Below are positions 28,220 to 37,361 of a stretch of 64,000 nt of DNA, piece by piece (within the stretch, counting starts at the first letter, position 1; each line of letters starts with the position of its first letter). Below the pieces are notes generated by a model. The model ran no database searches and was not told the origin of the DNA. It saw only the letters and a list, made by a program, of their open reading frames with translations. The translations under genes were made by a program, and so were the position numbers. The DNA is from Bacteroidales bacterium. GTDB lineage: Bacteria > Bacteroidota > Bacteroidia > Bacteroidales > UBA932. The stretch is from the NCBI GenBank assembly GCA_017546125.1, contig JAFYXO010000019.1, positions 25,581 through 89,580 of the forward strand, written 5' to 3'.

Positions 28220-29080
28220 TTAGTAATATTTAACTTCTGTTCCCACGATTTCGGTGAGCAGGTTGTTTGCCATACGGCTTGCACCGAAGCGGAACATCTC
28301 TTTATTAAGCCACTCTTTTCCAAGGATAGTATCCACGATACCATAGAATAGGGCAGCATCATCACAAGTGACAATACCACCGGCAGGTTTGAAACCAATC
28401 TTCTTGCCTGTAGCATTGTAGTATGCTTTGATACATTCACACATCACCACAGCAGCTTCAGGTGTAGCGGCTGGAGATGTCTTGCCTGTGGATGTCTTGA
28501 TGAAGTCAGCACCAGCCTCCATGGCGATAAATGATGCCAATGCGATATCCTGTGTTGTTGGTAGAGAACCTGACTCAAGGATGACTTTAAGGTGGGCGTC
28601 ACCGACAGTCTTTTTGATCTCAGAAATCTCTCGAGCGCACTCAGCATAGTCTCCGTCAAGGAATGCGTTGTGAGCCAATACGATATCCACCTCGTTTGCT
28701 CCATTCTCCACAGCCATTTTGCTCTCGAGAACTTTAACCTCCAAGTAGCTCTGAGATGCAGGGAAGCAGCCCGAAACCACTGTGATATGTACACCTTCAG
28801 CTGTAAGGGTATCTTTGATGGTCTTGCTGAAGTTAGGATATACACAGATGGATGCAGGATAAGGTGCATATGGATAAAGCTCTTTGGACTTGTTTACCTT
28901 CTCGACCAAAGCTTTTACCTTAGTGGGGGTGTCGGTACCATTGAGGGTGGTCAAATCGACCATTCCAAGGCAGTCTGAGTAGATCTCTTTGGTTTTCCAG
29001 TTTGATAGATTGGCTTTAACAGAGTCTATAGTAGCTTTGATAGCTTCATCTGTAAGGGTGTAATTGTATTTTTTTAGCAT
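28220..29080 (-). CDS. deoC: Deoxyribose-phosphate aldolase
   Basis: 286 residues, the long form of the class I aldolase. The Schiff-base lysine is in DFIKTSTGK near residue 195, the activating lysine in IGFKPAGGI. It cleaves 2-deoxyribose-5-phosphate to acetaldehyde and glyceraldehyde-3-phosphate in nucleoside salvage. It is followed downstream by the barrel protein and preceded by dtd, both on the same strand. Confidence 0.95.
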   Translation of the reverse strand: MLKKYNYTLTDEAIKATIDSVKANLSNWKTKEIYSDCLGMVDLTTLNGTDTPTKVKALVEKVNKSKELYPYAPYPASICVYPNFSKTIKDTLTAEGVHITVVSGCFPASQSYLEVKVLESKMAVENGANEVDIVLAHNAFLDGDYAECAREISEIKKTVGDAHLKVILESGSLPTTQDIALASFIAMEAGADFIKTSTGKTSPAATPEAAVVMCECIKAYYNATGKKIGFKPAGGIVTCDDAALFYGIVDTILGKEWLNKEMFRFGASRMANNLLTEIVGTEVKYY

Positions 29081-29091
29081 ATTTTCTCGTT

Positions 29092-29544
29092 TTATACTTT
29101 GTTCTTAGTGTCAATTATTATGGTCACAGGGCCATCATTTATAAGGGAAACTTTCATCTCCGCACCAAAGATACCACATTGGATATTTTTACCCAAATCT
29201 CTGGTTAAGATTTTCTTGAAATCTTCATATAGAGGGATTGAGATCTCAGGTCTGGCCGCTTTGATGTATGAAGGTCTGTTCCCTTTTTTTGTGGATGCGT
29301 GGAGTGTGAACTGGCTTACAACCAATATATCTCCATTCACATCTTTGATCGAGCGGTTCATAACCCCATTCTCATCATCGAAGATTCTCAGATTCACGAT
29401 CTTGGCGGTGAGCCATTCGATATCGGTCATATCGTCTTCAGCCTCAATTCCCACCAATATCATCATTCCGGGTCCGATTGCCCCGTTGATTTTGCCCTCT
29501 ATCTCTACAGAGGCCTTTGTAACTCTTTGGATTACAACTTTCAT
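29092..29544 (-). CDS. dtd: D-aminoacyl-tRNA deacylase
   Basis: 150 residues, normal length. It has both signature motifs, SQFTL near residue 77 and NDGPVT near 137, which build the cross-subunit active site. It hydrolyses D-amino acids wrongly attached to tRNA. It sits in a minus-strand run with the radical SAM gene and deoC. Confidence 0.96.
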   Translation of the reverse strand: MKVVIQRVTKASVEIEGKINGAIGPGMMILVGIEAEDDMTDIEWLTAKIVNLRIFDDENGVMNRSIKDVNGDILVVSQFTLHASTKKGNRPSYIKAARPEISIPLYEDFKKILTRDLGKNIQCGIFGAEMKVSLINDGPVTIIIDTKNKV

Positions 29545-29548
29545 GACT

Positions 29549-30325
29549 CTATCCTCTTATTTGAACTTTAATCCCTTTTTCGACGAGTGGTCTTGCGATC
29601 TCCTCCATCTCCTCGACTGTCACTTTGGAGAGATTCTGAGCAGGGGTCTCCCTGTCAAGTGTGTACATCATCACCTCTCTTGCGTTCAAACTGATAGCCA
29701 TTTCGACCCATTTGCGTACATCTTCAGGTGATGTGCAGTCGATAACCTGACCATCCACTTCCCCTTTCAGGAACATGGTCTGAAGTATGAAATTCCCCTG
29801 GAAATGTCTGAGGTTCTTTACGATTTTTGCGACAGTGTAACCGCTGTTTGGACGGTCAATCTTCTCTACAAACGCATCGGTGGCTCCGTCAAGCTTGAGG
29901 ATAGGGTTGTCTATCTTCATAAGGGCTGTACGAATCTCCTCTTTGACAATCTGTGTGGCGTTTGATAGGACAGATACCACTGCAGATGGGAAATATTTTT
30001 CCCTCATCTTGAGGGTGAAGTCGATTATTTCGGGGAAATCGGGGTGGAGAGTTGGCTCTCCATTTCCTGAGAAGGTGATGGTATTGATCTCGGTGCCCTC
30101 TTGTTTGAGTGCCGCCATTCTGCTCTCCATCGCCTCAAATACCTCCTCGCGGGTAGGGAGTTTCGTGTCCTCCTTCCCATCTTTGTTCCAGCCGCATTCG
30201 CAGTAGATGCAGTCAAAGCTGCACCATTTGCCATAGCGGGGCAATAGATTGACCCCCAGAGAATTGCCGAGGCGGCGACTCTTGATGGGGCCGAAAATTA
30301 TATCGTTGAAAAGTATTGTTGACAT
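29549..30325 (-). CDS. Radical SAM protein, COG0731-type
   Basis: 258 residues from the ATG at 30325. A reading 57 bases longer enters the upstream gene. The 4Fe-4S motif is CSFDCIYC (Cys-x3-Cys-x2-Cys), preceded by GPIKSRRLGNSLGVNLLP, typical of the COG0731 group related to wyosine-type tRNA enzymes. ITFSGNGEPTLHPDF is the SAM GGE-type segment. The substrate is unknown. It begins one base after the amidohydrolase stop. Confidence 0.88.
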   Translation of the reverse strand: MSTILFNDIIFGPIKSRRLGNSLGVNLLPRYGKWCSFDCIYCECGWNKDGKEDTKLPTREEVFEAMESRMAALKQEGTEINTITFSGNGEPTLHPDFPEIIDFTLKMREKYFPSAVVSVLSNATQIVKEEIRTALMKIDNPILKLDGATDAFVEKIDRPNSGYTVAKIVKNLRHFQGNFILQTMFLKGEVDGQVIDCTSPEDVRKWVEMAISLNAREVMMYTLDRETPAQNLSKVTVEEMEEIARPLVEKGIKVQIRG

Positions 30326-30326
30326 A

Positions 30327-31520
30327 CTATAAAATACGTGTTGCTTTGCTCTTGGCAGTAAGTGCAAAATTTTTCCAGTCAATGTTGTCTATAAGGACAG
30401 CGCCCGGCATCTTGCCCACTTCAAATGATCCGAAGGTGTCCCCTTTGCCGAGGGCAATGGCCCCGTTCAGAGTAGCCCACATCAAAATTTCTGCCAATGG
30501 TATTTCAGGGTGGTGAGCCTGGAGACATTTGATCTCCTCTGCCATCGAAAGGATGTGGTTGGATGAGAGGCTGTCAGTTCCTATTGCGATACGCACCCCT
30601 TTTGAGCGTAGCAAATCGTATGGGGCAAGGGTGTCGTGGATGAAGATATTTGATAGGGGGCAGGTGACCCAAGTGACATTTTGGAATGTGCTCAGCGCTG
30701 CCTCCACCGACTCTTCATTTGTCGCAGTGTTGTGGATAAGGAGGATGCTCTCCTCAAATGGAGCAGGGTGCACCTGTTTCAAATTGTCGATGAAGTAGAA
30801 CAATGCAGGTTTCCCTGTTACAGGGGGAGTCGGCATGTTGCGGCCGCGGTAGTTCTCAGCCAGGGCGCCGGTGCCGCTGATCAGAAGGTCCTCCTCCTCT
30901 TGAGATTCCTGATTGTGGTATGAAACGAATCCGTCTTTCAAACCCTCCGCAGCAGATAGTTGCAGAAGTTTGGGACTCATAGTGTAAGGGGAGTGTGGGG
31001 TGGGGGCGGCGTCAAGACCCATTGCTTTAGCTTTGGCCTCCAGCTCTTTAACCCCTGTCATCACCTCTTCTGCCTCCTCGGGGAATGCTCCGAACACTTC
31101 GAGGAATGTGCGGGTATATATCTTGCTGCGGCTCTTCGCATCAAAGCTCTCGTCGCAGTTTGAGATGTCTGCCATAGCGGTAACACCCTCTGCATAGAGC
31201 TTTTCGAATTGCTCCTCTATAAGTGCAAGGCGCACCTCTTTGGGTGCTGAGTCGCGGAGTGCATTGATCTGGTTTATGAAGCCCGACATACCGGTCTTCT
31301 CTTCGAATTTATCTTTCAAATGTGAAAGTTCTATGTGGCAATGGGCATTGGTGAAGCCCGGGCATAGGATTCCATTGTAGAACTCTGTGCTCTCTGTCTC
31401 ACCCTCAAGCTGACCTATTCCGGTCACCACTCCGTTCTCGTCGAAATCTACAAATCCGTTTTTGATAGGTTCCCCGACGATAGGGAAAACATAATTAGCG
31501 GAAATCCTCCTTTTTGTCAT
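30327..31520 (-). CDS. Amidohydrolase of the cytosine/aminofutalosine deaminase type
   Basis: 397 residues from the ATG at 31520. It is a metal-dependent deaminase: first metal pair in TNAHCHIELSHL, later HNQESQEEED, a His in LIHNTATNEE, and the metal Asp in GTDSLSSNHIL. The fold is that of COG0402 deaminases. A role in the futalosine route to menaquinone (aminodeoxyfutalosine deaminase) is possible but not shown. The start lies 26 bases inside the upstream DUF4296 gene. Confidence 0.8.
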   Translation of the reverse strand: MTKRRISANYVFPIVGEPIKNGFVDFDENGVVTGIGQLEGETESTEFYNGILCPGFTNAHCHIELSHLKDKFEEKTGMSGFINQINALRDSAPKEVRLALIEEQFEKLYAEGVTAMADISNCDESFDAKSRSKIYTRTFLEVFGAFPEEAEEVMTGVKELEAKAKAMGLDAAPTPHSPYTMSPKLLQLSAAEGLKDGFVSYHNQESQEEEDLLISGTGALAENYRGRNMPTPPVTGKPALFYFIDNLKQVHPAPFEESILLIHNTATNEESVEAALSTFQNVTWVTCPLSNIFIHDTLAPYDLLRSKGVRIAIGTDSLSSNHILSMAEEIKCLQAHHPEIPLAEILMWATLNGAIALGKGDTFGSFEVGKMPGAVLIDNIDWKNFALTAKSKATRIL

Positions 31521-32226
31521 TGAATACTGCTTTATTAAAATTCTTAAGTCTTTTGTTTGCCCTCTCCTCATCCTCATCTTCTGTCTGTTCCATCTCTTCG
31601 AGAGATTTGGGAACAGGCTTGTTGAATCCATTGTCGGTGAGTGAATCCGAAGGTTCAGCAGATGTCACGATAAATGTGACATCGTCGTACATCCCCGGTA
31701 ATGAGTCGTATAGGAAGTAGGGTAATGTGATATGGTTAAGGATGATGGAGTCGATAGTGGGTGAGGTTACCTCCATAGTGTCAGATTTGAAGAAGAGGAG
31801 GCGAAGGGCTCTGTAGTATCCGTTACCTTTGACCGTTTGATCACCATATAGCTCAAGCGAGTCAAGGAGTTTCCATCTCCTGTTTTTGCTTGCCTCTTTG
31901 GCGATATATATGTCCAATGCCTCTTTCCTCTCTTTGAGCATCGATTCTGCCAACTTGAACGTTTTGGTAAGTTCTTCAGGTTTGTGAAGGTAGTAATCGA
32001 TGGTGGCCTGGTACTGGTCGAATGTGTATCCGTGTTTTTTGAGAATGGGGATGTAGATGCTTACGCTGTCACCCAAGTCGTGCTGGTCGGTACTCTCCAC
32101 ATATCGGTCTGCCATATAGAAATCGTAGAAGATGTCGGCCAGGTCGTCTTTGCTGATAATGTTGTCAGGCCGGCACGAGATGGCTGCTACGACTGTAAAT
32201 ACGAGTATGTATATGGTTCTTTTCAT
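31495..32226 (-). CDS. DUF4296 lipoprotein
   Basis: 243 residues from the ATG at 32226. A start at 32235 is also possible but would leave almost no leader behind the -7 box. A signal peptide with lipobox AISC is followed by DLADIFYDFYMADRYVE, the hallmark of DUF4296, a helical Bacteroidota lipoprotein family of unknown role. The C-terminal quarter is acidic and disordered. It overlaps the amidohydrolase gene by 26 bases. Confidence 0.85.
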   Translation of the reverse strand: MKRTIYILVFTVVAAISCRPDNIISKDDLADIFYDFYMADRYVESTDQHDLGDSVSIYIPILKKHGYTFDQYQATIDYYLHKPEELTKTFKLAESMLKERKEALDIYIAKEASKNRRWKLLDSLELYGDQTVKGNGYYRALRLLFFKSDTMEVTSPTIDSIILNHITLPYFLYDSLPGMYDDVTFIVTSAEPSDSLTDNGFNKPVPKSLEEMEQTEDEDEERANKRLKNFNKAVFNDKKEDFR

Positions 32227-32243
32227 CCTAAACATGTTACTTG

Positions 32244-32273
32244 CAAAAGTATAAAAAATTATCAATATATTTG
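32244..32273. promoter_or_regulatory. Divergent promoter region, DUF4296 / polysaccharide deacetylase
   Basis: TACTTTTG on the minus strand (32244-32251) and TATATTTG on the plus strand (32266-32273), back-to-back with 14 bases between. Both are full -7 matches. No clear TTTG -33 box for either. Confidence 0.6.
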
Positions 32274-32293
32274 TCAATTACAATTGAGGAGAG

Positions 32294-32905
32294 ATGCTGT
32301 TTAGACCCCCAAAACTATTGAAACTGGTGTATCCGTCATTTATATGGAGACTCCCTTCCGATGGGGAGAGTTTTTATCTCACATTTGATGATGGACCTAC
32401 CCCGGATATAACACCTTGGGTGCTTGACAGATTGGATGAATATGGTGCCAAGGCGACATTCTTCTGCTTGGGCAAGAATGTGGAGTTGTACCCCGAGATT
32501 TATCAGGAGGTGCTCAGGAGGGGACATAGTGTGGGGAACCATACATACAGCCATCAGAAGGGGTGGGGGATGCCGGCGACCGACTATGTAATAGATGTCG
32601 ATACTGCTGCAGACCTTATAGAGTCCGATCTCTTCAGACCACCATATTTCAGGATCACCAGACTTCAGGAGAGACTTCTGAGTGAGAAGTATAAAAATGT
32701 GATGTGGAGTATTTTGGCGAGGGATTACAACAGGTCGTTGACCCCAAGACAATGTGCCGATAATGTGATAAAACATATCGGGTCGGGGGAGATAGCGGTG
32801 ATGCACGATTCGGTCAAATGTTTCGGAAGGGTGGAGAGTGCCTTGCCATGGATTTTGGACGAAGTGTACAATAAGAATTTAAAATGTAAATCTATAATAT
32901 TATGA
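32294..32905 (+). CDS. Polysaccharide deacetylase family protein
   Basis: 203 residues, a single NodB-like domain with no signal peptide. The motifs are LTFDDGPTPD (catalytic base and metal Asp), HSVGNHTYSH (metal His pair), and FRPPYFR. It removes N-acetyl or related groups from glycans, possibly peptidoglycan precursors or other cell-wall sugars. GAGGAGAG precedes the ATG. The stop overlaps the purD start by 4 bases. Confidence 0.92.
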   Translation: MLFRPPKLLKLVYPSFIWRLPSDGESFYLTFDDGPTPDITPWVLDRLDEYGAKATFFCLGKNVELYPEIYQEVLRRGHSVGNHTYSHQKGWGMPATDYVIDVDTAADLIESDLFRPPYFRITRLQERLLSEKYKNVMWSILARDYNRSLTPRQCADNVIKHIGSGEIAVMHDSVKCFGRVESALPWILDEVYNKNLKCKSIIL

Positions 32906-34182
32906 CAAACATCAATGTTTTGGTTCTTGGCTCAGGTGGCCGTGAACACGCACTATCTTGGAAAATAGCACAAAGTGAAAAATTGGGTAAACTTTATTGT
33001 TTGCCTGGCAACCCTGGTACAGCCTCTATTGCAGAGAATATCTCAGGAAGTGCTACAGATTTTGCGAAAGTGAAAGAGGTAGTGTTGGAGAAGAAGGTTG
33101 ATTTGGTAGTTGTAGGTCCTGAAGAGCCACTTGTGAAGGGTATCTGTGACTATTTCAGTGGTGATGAGGATTTGAAAAGTGTGATGTTTATCGGTCCTGA
33201 CAAATTGGGAGCTACCCTTGAGGGTTCTAAAGATTTTGCCAAAGAGTTTATGGTGAAAAATGGTGTCCCAACAGCCAAATATGAGTCGTTCGGTAAAGGT
33301 GATGAGGAGAAAGCACGTGAGTTTATGAAAGGTCTTACACCTCCATACGTTTTGAAGGCTGACGGTCTTGCTGCGGGTAAAGGTGTCCTTATCATAGATG
33401 ATCTTGATGAGGCAATGGCTTCACTTTCGGAGATGTTTGACGGTAAATTCGGCGATGCCGGAAATACTGTGGTTATAGAGCAGTTCCTTAAAGGTATTGA
33501 GGCTTCATGCTTCGTGTTGACCGACGGTAAGGATTATCTTCTATTGCCTGAGGCTAAAGATTACAAGAGGATCGGCGAAGGTGATAAAGGTTTGAATACA
33601 GGTGGTATGGGTGCAGTGTCACCAGTCCCTTTCTATACAGAGGAGTTCAAGTCTAAAGTGGAGGAGAGAATTGTGAAGCCAACCATCAAAGGGCTTGCTG
33701 AAGCCGGTTCCAAATATTGTGGCTTCATCTTTATTGGTCTTATGAACTGCGGTGGTGATCCATATGTTATTGAGTATAATGTGAGGATGGGCGATCCAGA
33801 GACTGAGGCTGTGATGACCCGTATCGACAGTGACTTCTTGGGTCACTTGGTCGCTGCGGCCAAAGGTGAGCTCGCTTCTGAGAAGATGGTGTACTCACCT
33901 AAGACAGCACTTACTTGTGTACAGGTGTCTGGAGGATATCCTGAGGGGTATGCCAAAGGGTATGAGATAGCCGGTCTGGACGAGGTTAAGGATGCTATAG
34001 TATTCCATGCAGGCACATCTGAGAAAGATGGCAAGGTGGTGACATCCGGAGGTAGAGTCCTTGCTGTGACTGCACTTGGTGAGACAATTCCACAAACCAG
34101 AGAGCTTCTATTCTCTGAAGTGACAAAAATCAAATACACAGACAAATACTTCAGAAGCGATATCGGTCTCGATGTGCTGTAA
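32902..34182 (+). CDS. purD: Phosphoribosylamine-glycine ligase
   Basis: 426 residues, normal length. It makes glycinamide ribonucleotide in purine synthesis. N-terminal LVLGSGGREHALSWK, GPEEPLVKGI, the ATP-grasp core (KADGLAAGKGV, GGMGAVSPVPFYT) and IEYNVRMGDPETEAV are all present. purM lies 5.4 kb away, so the purine genes are scattered. Confidence 0.97.
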   Translation: MTNINVLVLGSGGREHALSWKIAQSEKLGKLYCLPGNPGTASIAENISGSATDFAKVKEVVLEKKVDLVVVGPEEPLVKGICDYFSGDEDLKSVMFIGPDKLGATLEGSKDFAKEFMVKNGVPTAKYESFGKGDEEKAREFMKGLTPPYVLKADGLAAGKGVLIIDDLDEAMASLSEMFDGKFGDAGNTVVIEQFLKGIEASCFVLTDGKDYLLLPEAKDYKRIGEGDKGLNTGGMGAVSPVPFYTEEFKSKVEERIVKPTIKGLAEAGSKYCGFIFIGLMNCGGDPYVIEYNVRMGDPETEAVMTRIDSDFLGHLVAAAKGELASEKMVYSPKTALTCVQVSGGYPEGYAKGYEIAGLDEVKDAIVFHAGTSEKDGKVVTSGGRVLAVTALGETIPQTRELLFSEVTKIKYTDKYFRSDIGLDVL

Positions 34183-34443
34183 GTGGTGAATTAAAGTAGT
34201 CTTTTCTCCCTTTCGTGCAATTCGCCATTCCAAAGATGTGCCCTGGAGGTGTGTCTGAGAGGGGGTGGCGGAAAGGTGCGGCAAATTTGCCCCGCCTTTT
34301 CACATACCCTGTCTGGAGAGGCCTGTGGAGGGGGTAAGTGGAAAGGTGATTTGCAGGAAGTCATATCCAAGAGTGAACTCCTGTCAAGGTGTAGGCATGG
34401 GGTTGCTGTCGATAATGGGATTCTGATGGTTCGCTACACTGAA
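34183..34443. other. Gene-less spacer
   Basis: No supported gene. One small inverted element, GCGGCAAATTTGCCCCGC near 34278-34295, is visible. A 15-base word TGATTTGCAGGAAGT here recurs in the spacer near 17784. No promoter or terminator for purD was recognised. Confidence 0.5.
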
Positions 34444-34476
34444 TAAAAAAAGAGGATGACTTAATGGGTCATCCTC
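34444..34476 (-). terminator. Intrinsic terminator for the aminotransferase transcript
   Basis: GAGGATGAC (34452-34460) and GTCATCCTC (34468-34476) form a 9-bp stem. On the minus strand it is followed by seven T. It lies about 130 bases beyond the aminotransferase stop, implying a long 3' untranslated region. Confidence 0.8.
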
Positions 34477-34490
34477 ATAATATTGTTAAT

Positions 34491-34605
34491 GTTGATTAAA
34501 AAGGTGGGATTTCAAGGCTTGCGAAGAGTGAAAAACCGGAGCATACTGGTGTATGTGAGGATTTTGAACTCGAGCGTAACGCAGAAATTACCCTTTTTAA
34601 TTAAC
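34491..34605. repeat. Long imperfect inverted repeat in the 3' UTR of the aminotransferase gene
   Basis: The arms are 34491-34513 and 34584-34605 (GTTGATTAAAAAGG with CCTTTTTAATTAAC, and ATTTC with GAAAT). The enclosed 70 bases contain a smaller hairpin, CATAC-TGGT-GTATG. No ORF fits it. It could be a mobile repeat relic or a stable 3' RNA. I cannot tell which. Confidence 0.5.
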
Positions 34606-34606
34606 A

Positions 34607-35806
34607 TTATAGAGTGCGGCCAGGGTATTGTTTAAGAGCTACCTCTAGACATTTCATAGCAGCTACTAGGTCTTCCTCTTTAAGAACGTAAGCGATACGA
34701 ACTTGGTTTACACCCATACCTTTAGTTGCGTAGAAACCTTCAGCTGGAGCTACCATTACAGTTTGTCCCTCGTATGAGAACTCTTCAAGTAGCCATTGAG
34801 CGAATTTGTCAGCGTTGTCAACTGGAAGCTCAACTACAGCGTAGAAAGCACCTTGTGGGTTAGGGCATTTAACACCTTCCATTTTGTTAAGAGCCTCTAG
34901 CATAACGTCTCTTCTGTGCATGTACTCTTTCTTAACCATATCGAAGTATGATTGAGGAGTATCAAGTGCACCTTCAGAAGCGATCTGACCGTATGCAGGT
35001 GAGCAAAGACGAGCCTGAGCAAATTTAAGAACACCTTTCATTACCTCTTTGTTCTTTGATACGATGCAACCGATTCTCACACCGCAAAGAGAGTATCTCT
35101 TAGATACAGAGTCGATAAGGATAACGTTCTCCTCAAGACCAGGAAGGTGCATGCAAGAGTAGTGAGGCTCTTCAGTGTAGCAGAACTCACGGTATACCTC
35201 GTCAGAGTAGATGTATAGACCGTGTTTTTTAGCTACTTCACCAAGTTTCTCGATAGACTCTTTTGAGTAAAGAACACCTGTAGGGTTTGCAGGGTTGCAA
35301 AGGATGATACCTTTGGTCTTAGGAGTGATCTTCTTCTCGAACTCCTCTACTGAAGGAAGTGCGAAACCAGTCTCAATAGTAGTGGTAATAGGAACCAATT
35401 TAACGTCATTCTGAAGAGCGAATGAGTTGTAGTTGGTGTAGAAAGGCTCCATTACGATAACCTCATCATCAGGGTCACAAGTAACAGCAAGAGCGATTTG
35501 AAGAGCCTCGCTACCACCAGTAGTGATGTTGATGTCGGTGTATTCTACATTGATATTGATGTTTTGGTAGTATTTTGCAAGACCTTTTCTGTAAGACTCG
35601 ATACCTGCAGAGTTAGGGTATTCTACCAAAGTAAGTTTGTTCATCTTAACAGCGTCAAGAGCTTGGTCCGGAGAGATGATGTCTGGCTGACCAATGTTAA
35701 GGTGATAAACTTTAGTACCACGTTTTTTTGCTTCATCAGCGAAAGGAACTAGCTTTCTGATAGGAGAAGCAGGCATCTTTTGTGCCTTTTGTGAAAGTGT
35801 TAGCAT
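34607..35806 (-). CDS. Class I PLP-dependent aminotransferase
   Basis: 399 residues. The fold-type I core has HLNIGQPDIISP near the N-terminus, TGGSEALQIA, NPANPTGVLYS, YSDEVYREFCY and the PLP lysine in SVSKRYSLCGVRIG near residue 235. It probably uses aspartate or a broad range of amino acids with 2-oxoglutarate (AspC-like). The exact substrate is not determined. It follows dacB by 25 bases on the same strand and has a long 3' UTR. Confidence 0.9.
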   Translation of the reverse strand: MLTLSQKAQKMPASPIRKLVPFADEAKKRGTKVYHLNIGQPDIISPDQALDAVKMNKLTLVEYPNSAGIESYRKGLAKYYQNININVEYTDINITTGGSEALQIALAVTCDPDDEVIVMEPFYTNYNSFALQNDVKLVPITTTIETGFALPSVEEFEKKITPKTKGIILCNPANPTGVLYSKESIEKLGEVAKKHGLYIYSDEVYREFCYTEEPHYSCMHLPGLEENVILIDSVSKRYSLCGVRIGCIVSKNKEVMKGVLKFAQARLCSPAYGQIASEGALDTPQSYFDMVKKEYMHRRDVMLEALNKMEGVKCPNPQGAFYAVVELPVDNADKFAQWLLEEFSYEGQTVMVAPAEGFYATKGMGVNQVRIAYVLKEEDLVAAMKCLEVALKQYPGRTL

Positions 35807-35831
35807 TTCGATATTTAATTAAAAAATTGTG

Positions 35832-37295
35832 TTATTTCTTTTTACCCGCATATACGGATAGTTCTTTCATAAAACCTTCAATTTGTGCTTGCATTTTGGA
35901 AGTGGAGCCGTTGTTGACCAAAATGGCAAATCTGATAGGACCCTGAGCGCAATCCACATAACCTGCATAACATTTTACGCATGAAAGTGAGCCGCTTTTG
36001 GCGTGGATTCTCTGTTTTACTTCGTCGCTCTCCTCTTTCAATACATTTTTGAGTGTACCTCTTGGTTTGCCGGGAACAGGGAAGCTTGCCAAATACTCTG
36101 CAAATGTATCACTTTTCATCATCATTTTGTAATATTTGGTGAAAAATCTTGGAGATACATAGTTTTCTCTTGAAAGACCGCTTCCGTCATCCTGTGTATA
36201 TCCCAGCAAATCAACACCTTGCTCTGTTAGCCAGTTGTTGAGGACAACCCTTGCAGAATCGTAACTTCCTACACCTGTGATCTCTTTGCCGAGGCTCTTG
36301 AACAAGTTCTCTGCGAAGAGGTTATTGCTGACAAGGTTGGTCTCGTCGATGATGATATCCATAGTAGGTGAGTAGGTGGTTTTGATGATGCAAAGTGAGT
36401 CTGCTGCAGGTGTCTCCACATTGTCCACATCTTCGATGGTGGTGTTGCAGACAACGCCGTGGTTAGTCAGATATTTTTCAAACTCCTTGGCACATCCCAA
36501 GTGAGGGTATTTGTTTGAGTAATTGCGTTTTACTTCACCTCTGGTGTATGGGAGATTTCCGTGAAGCTCGGTGATAGGGGCCATGTTCTGAAGGTAGCAC
36601 CAGGTGGAGTATCTGCTTGATGAGTCACCGGTGTTGATAAGTGTTCTGATCTCCAGGCCAGGAACTTCAGGGTAGACAGCTTTAAGGATAGCTGGAAGAC
36701 CGATGGTGTCAGATGGAGCCACAAAGAAATCTTGTGTATTCTCATAGTAGCAAAGTCCCGATGCACCACTTCCGTAGTAGTAACCGATGTTGCCCCAGGT
36801 CCAGCTGTCAGGAATCATCTCATCTGTAAGGTATGTGTCGTCTGCGATGATGCGTCCGTTGATCGCCTCGATGCCGAGTGAGTCAAGTGCAGATTTCCAA
36901 GCTCCGAATACCTCTTCGATAGGGATTGCATTTGGGAATGTACTTCCTAGTGTGGGGTCGCCGCCGCCGATGATCCATATATCACCATTTAGAAGCGAAT
37001 CCTGAATCTCACCAGTGTATCCGATGCTGGTTTCATAGCGGAAGTCTTTACCAAGGATGCTGATGGCAGCACCTGTGGTGATGGTCTTCATGGTAGATGC
37101 TGTCAGCAATGGAAGGTCGGGATTCCATTGTGCCACGCACTTGCCGTTGTTGTCTTCTGCATAGATACCTACCACCGCATTTTGGAACAGAGAATCTTTC
37201 TGAAGCACATTTTTGACATATTTCTGAACATTATTGCTTTGAGCAAAGCCTGAAAGGGGCACCAAAAGTAGTGCTAAGAGTACTATTTTCTTCAT
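35832..37295 (-). CDS. dacB: D-alanyl-D-alanine carboxypeptidase/endopeptidase (PBP4, S13)
   Basis: 487 residues with a signal peptide ending GFAQ. The penicillin-binding motifs are STMK at 67-70 (catalytic Ser and Lys), GLSREN as the SxN region, and HAKSGSL as the KTG-like motif near 440. The S13 insert domain lies between the first two. It trims or opens peptidoglycan crosslinks in the periplasm. It is divergent from the glutamine synthetase gene. Confidence 0.94.
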   Translation of the reverse strand: MKKIVLLALLLVPLSGFAQSNNVQKYVKNVLQKDSLFQNAVVGIYAEDNNGKCVAQWNPDLPLLTASTMKTITTGAAISILGKDFRYETSIGYTGEIQDSLLNGDIWIIGGGDPTLGSTFPNAIPIEEVFGAWKSALDSLGIEAINGRIIADDTYLTDEMIPDSWTWGNIGYYYGSGASGLCYYENTQDFFVAPSDTIGLPAILKAVYPEVPGLEIRTLINTGDSSSRYSTWCYLQNMAPITELHGNLPYTRGEVKRNYSNKYPHLGCAKEFEKYLTNHGVVCNTTIEDVDNVETPAADSLCIIKTTYSPTMDIIIDETNLVSNNLFAENLFKSLGKEITGVGSYDSARVVLNNWLTEQGVDLLGYTQDDGSGLSRENYVSPRFFTKYYKMMMKSDTFAEYLASFPVPGKPRGTLKNVLKEESDEVKQRIHAKSGSLSCVKCYAGYVDCAQGPIRFAILVNNGSTSKMQAQIEGFMKELSVYAGKKK

Positions 37296-37321
37296 AGGTT
37301 TAATTAAATGCTAATTATCTA

Positions 37322-37340
37322 CAAAATTAGATTAAATTTG
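37322..37340. promoter_or_regulatory. Divergent promoter region, dacB / glutamine synthetase
   Basis: TAATTTTG on the minus strand (37322-37329) and TAAATTTG on the plus strand (37333-37340) are separated by only 3 bases. The pair makes an imperfect palindrome, so the two polymerases cannot bind at once. Confidence 0.55.
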
Positions 37341-37361
37341 CGGGATATAAAATATTTTAAG

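Noticed and set aside
34249..34446. 65-codon ORF after purD
   Set aside because: Composition is atypical and it has no ribosome site or recognisable domain. It runs into a terminator.
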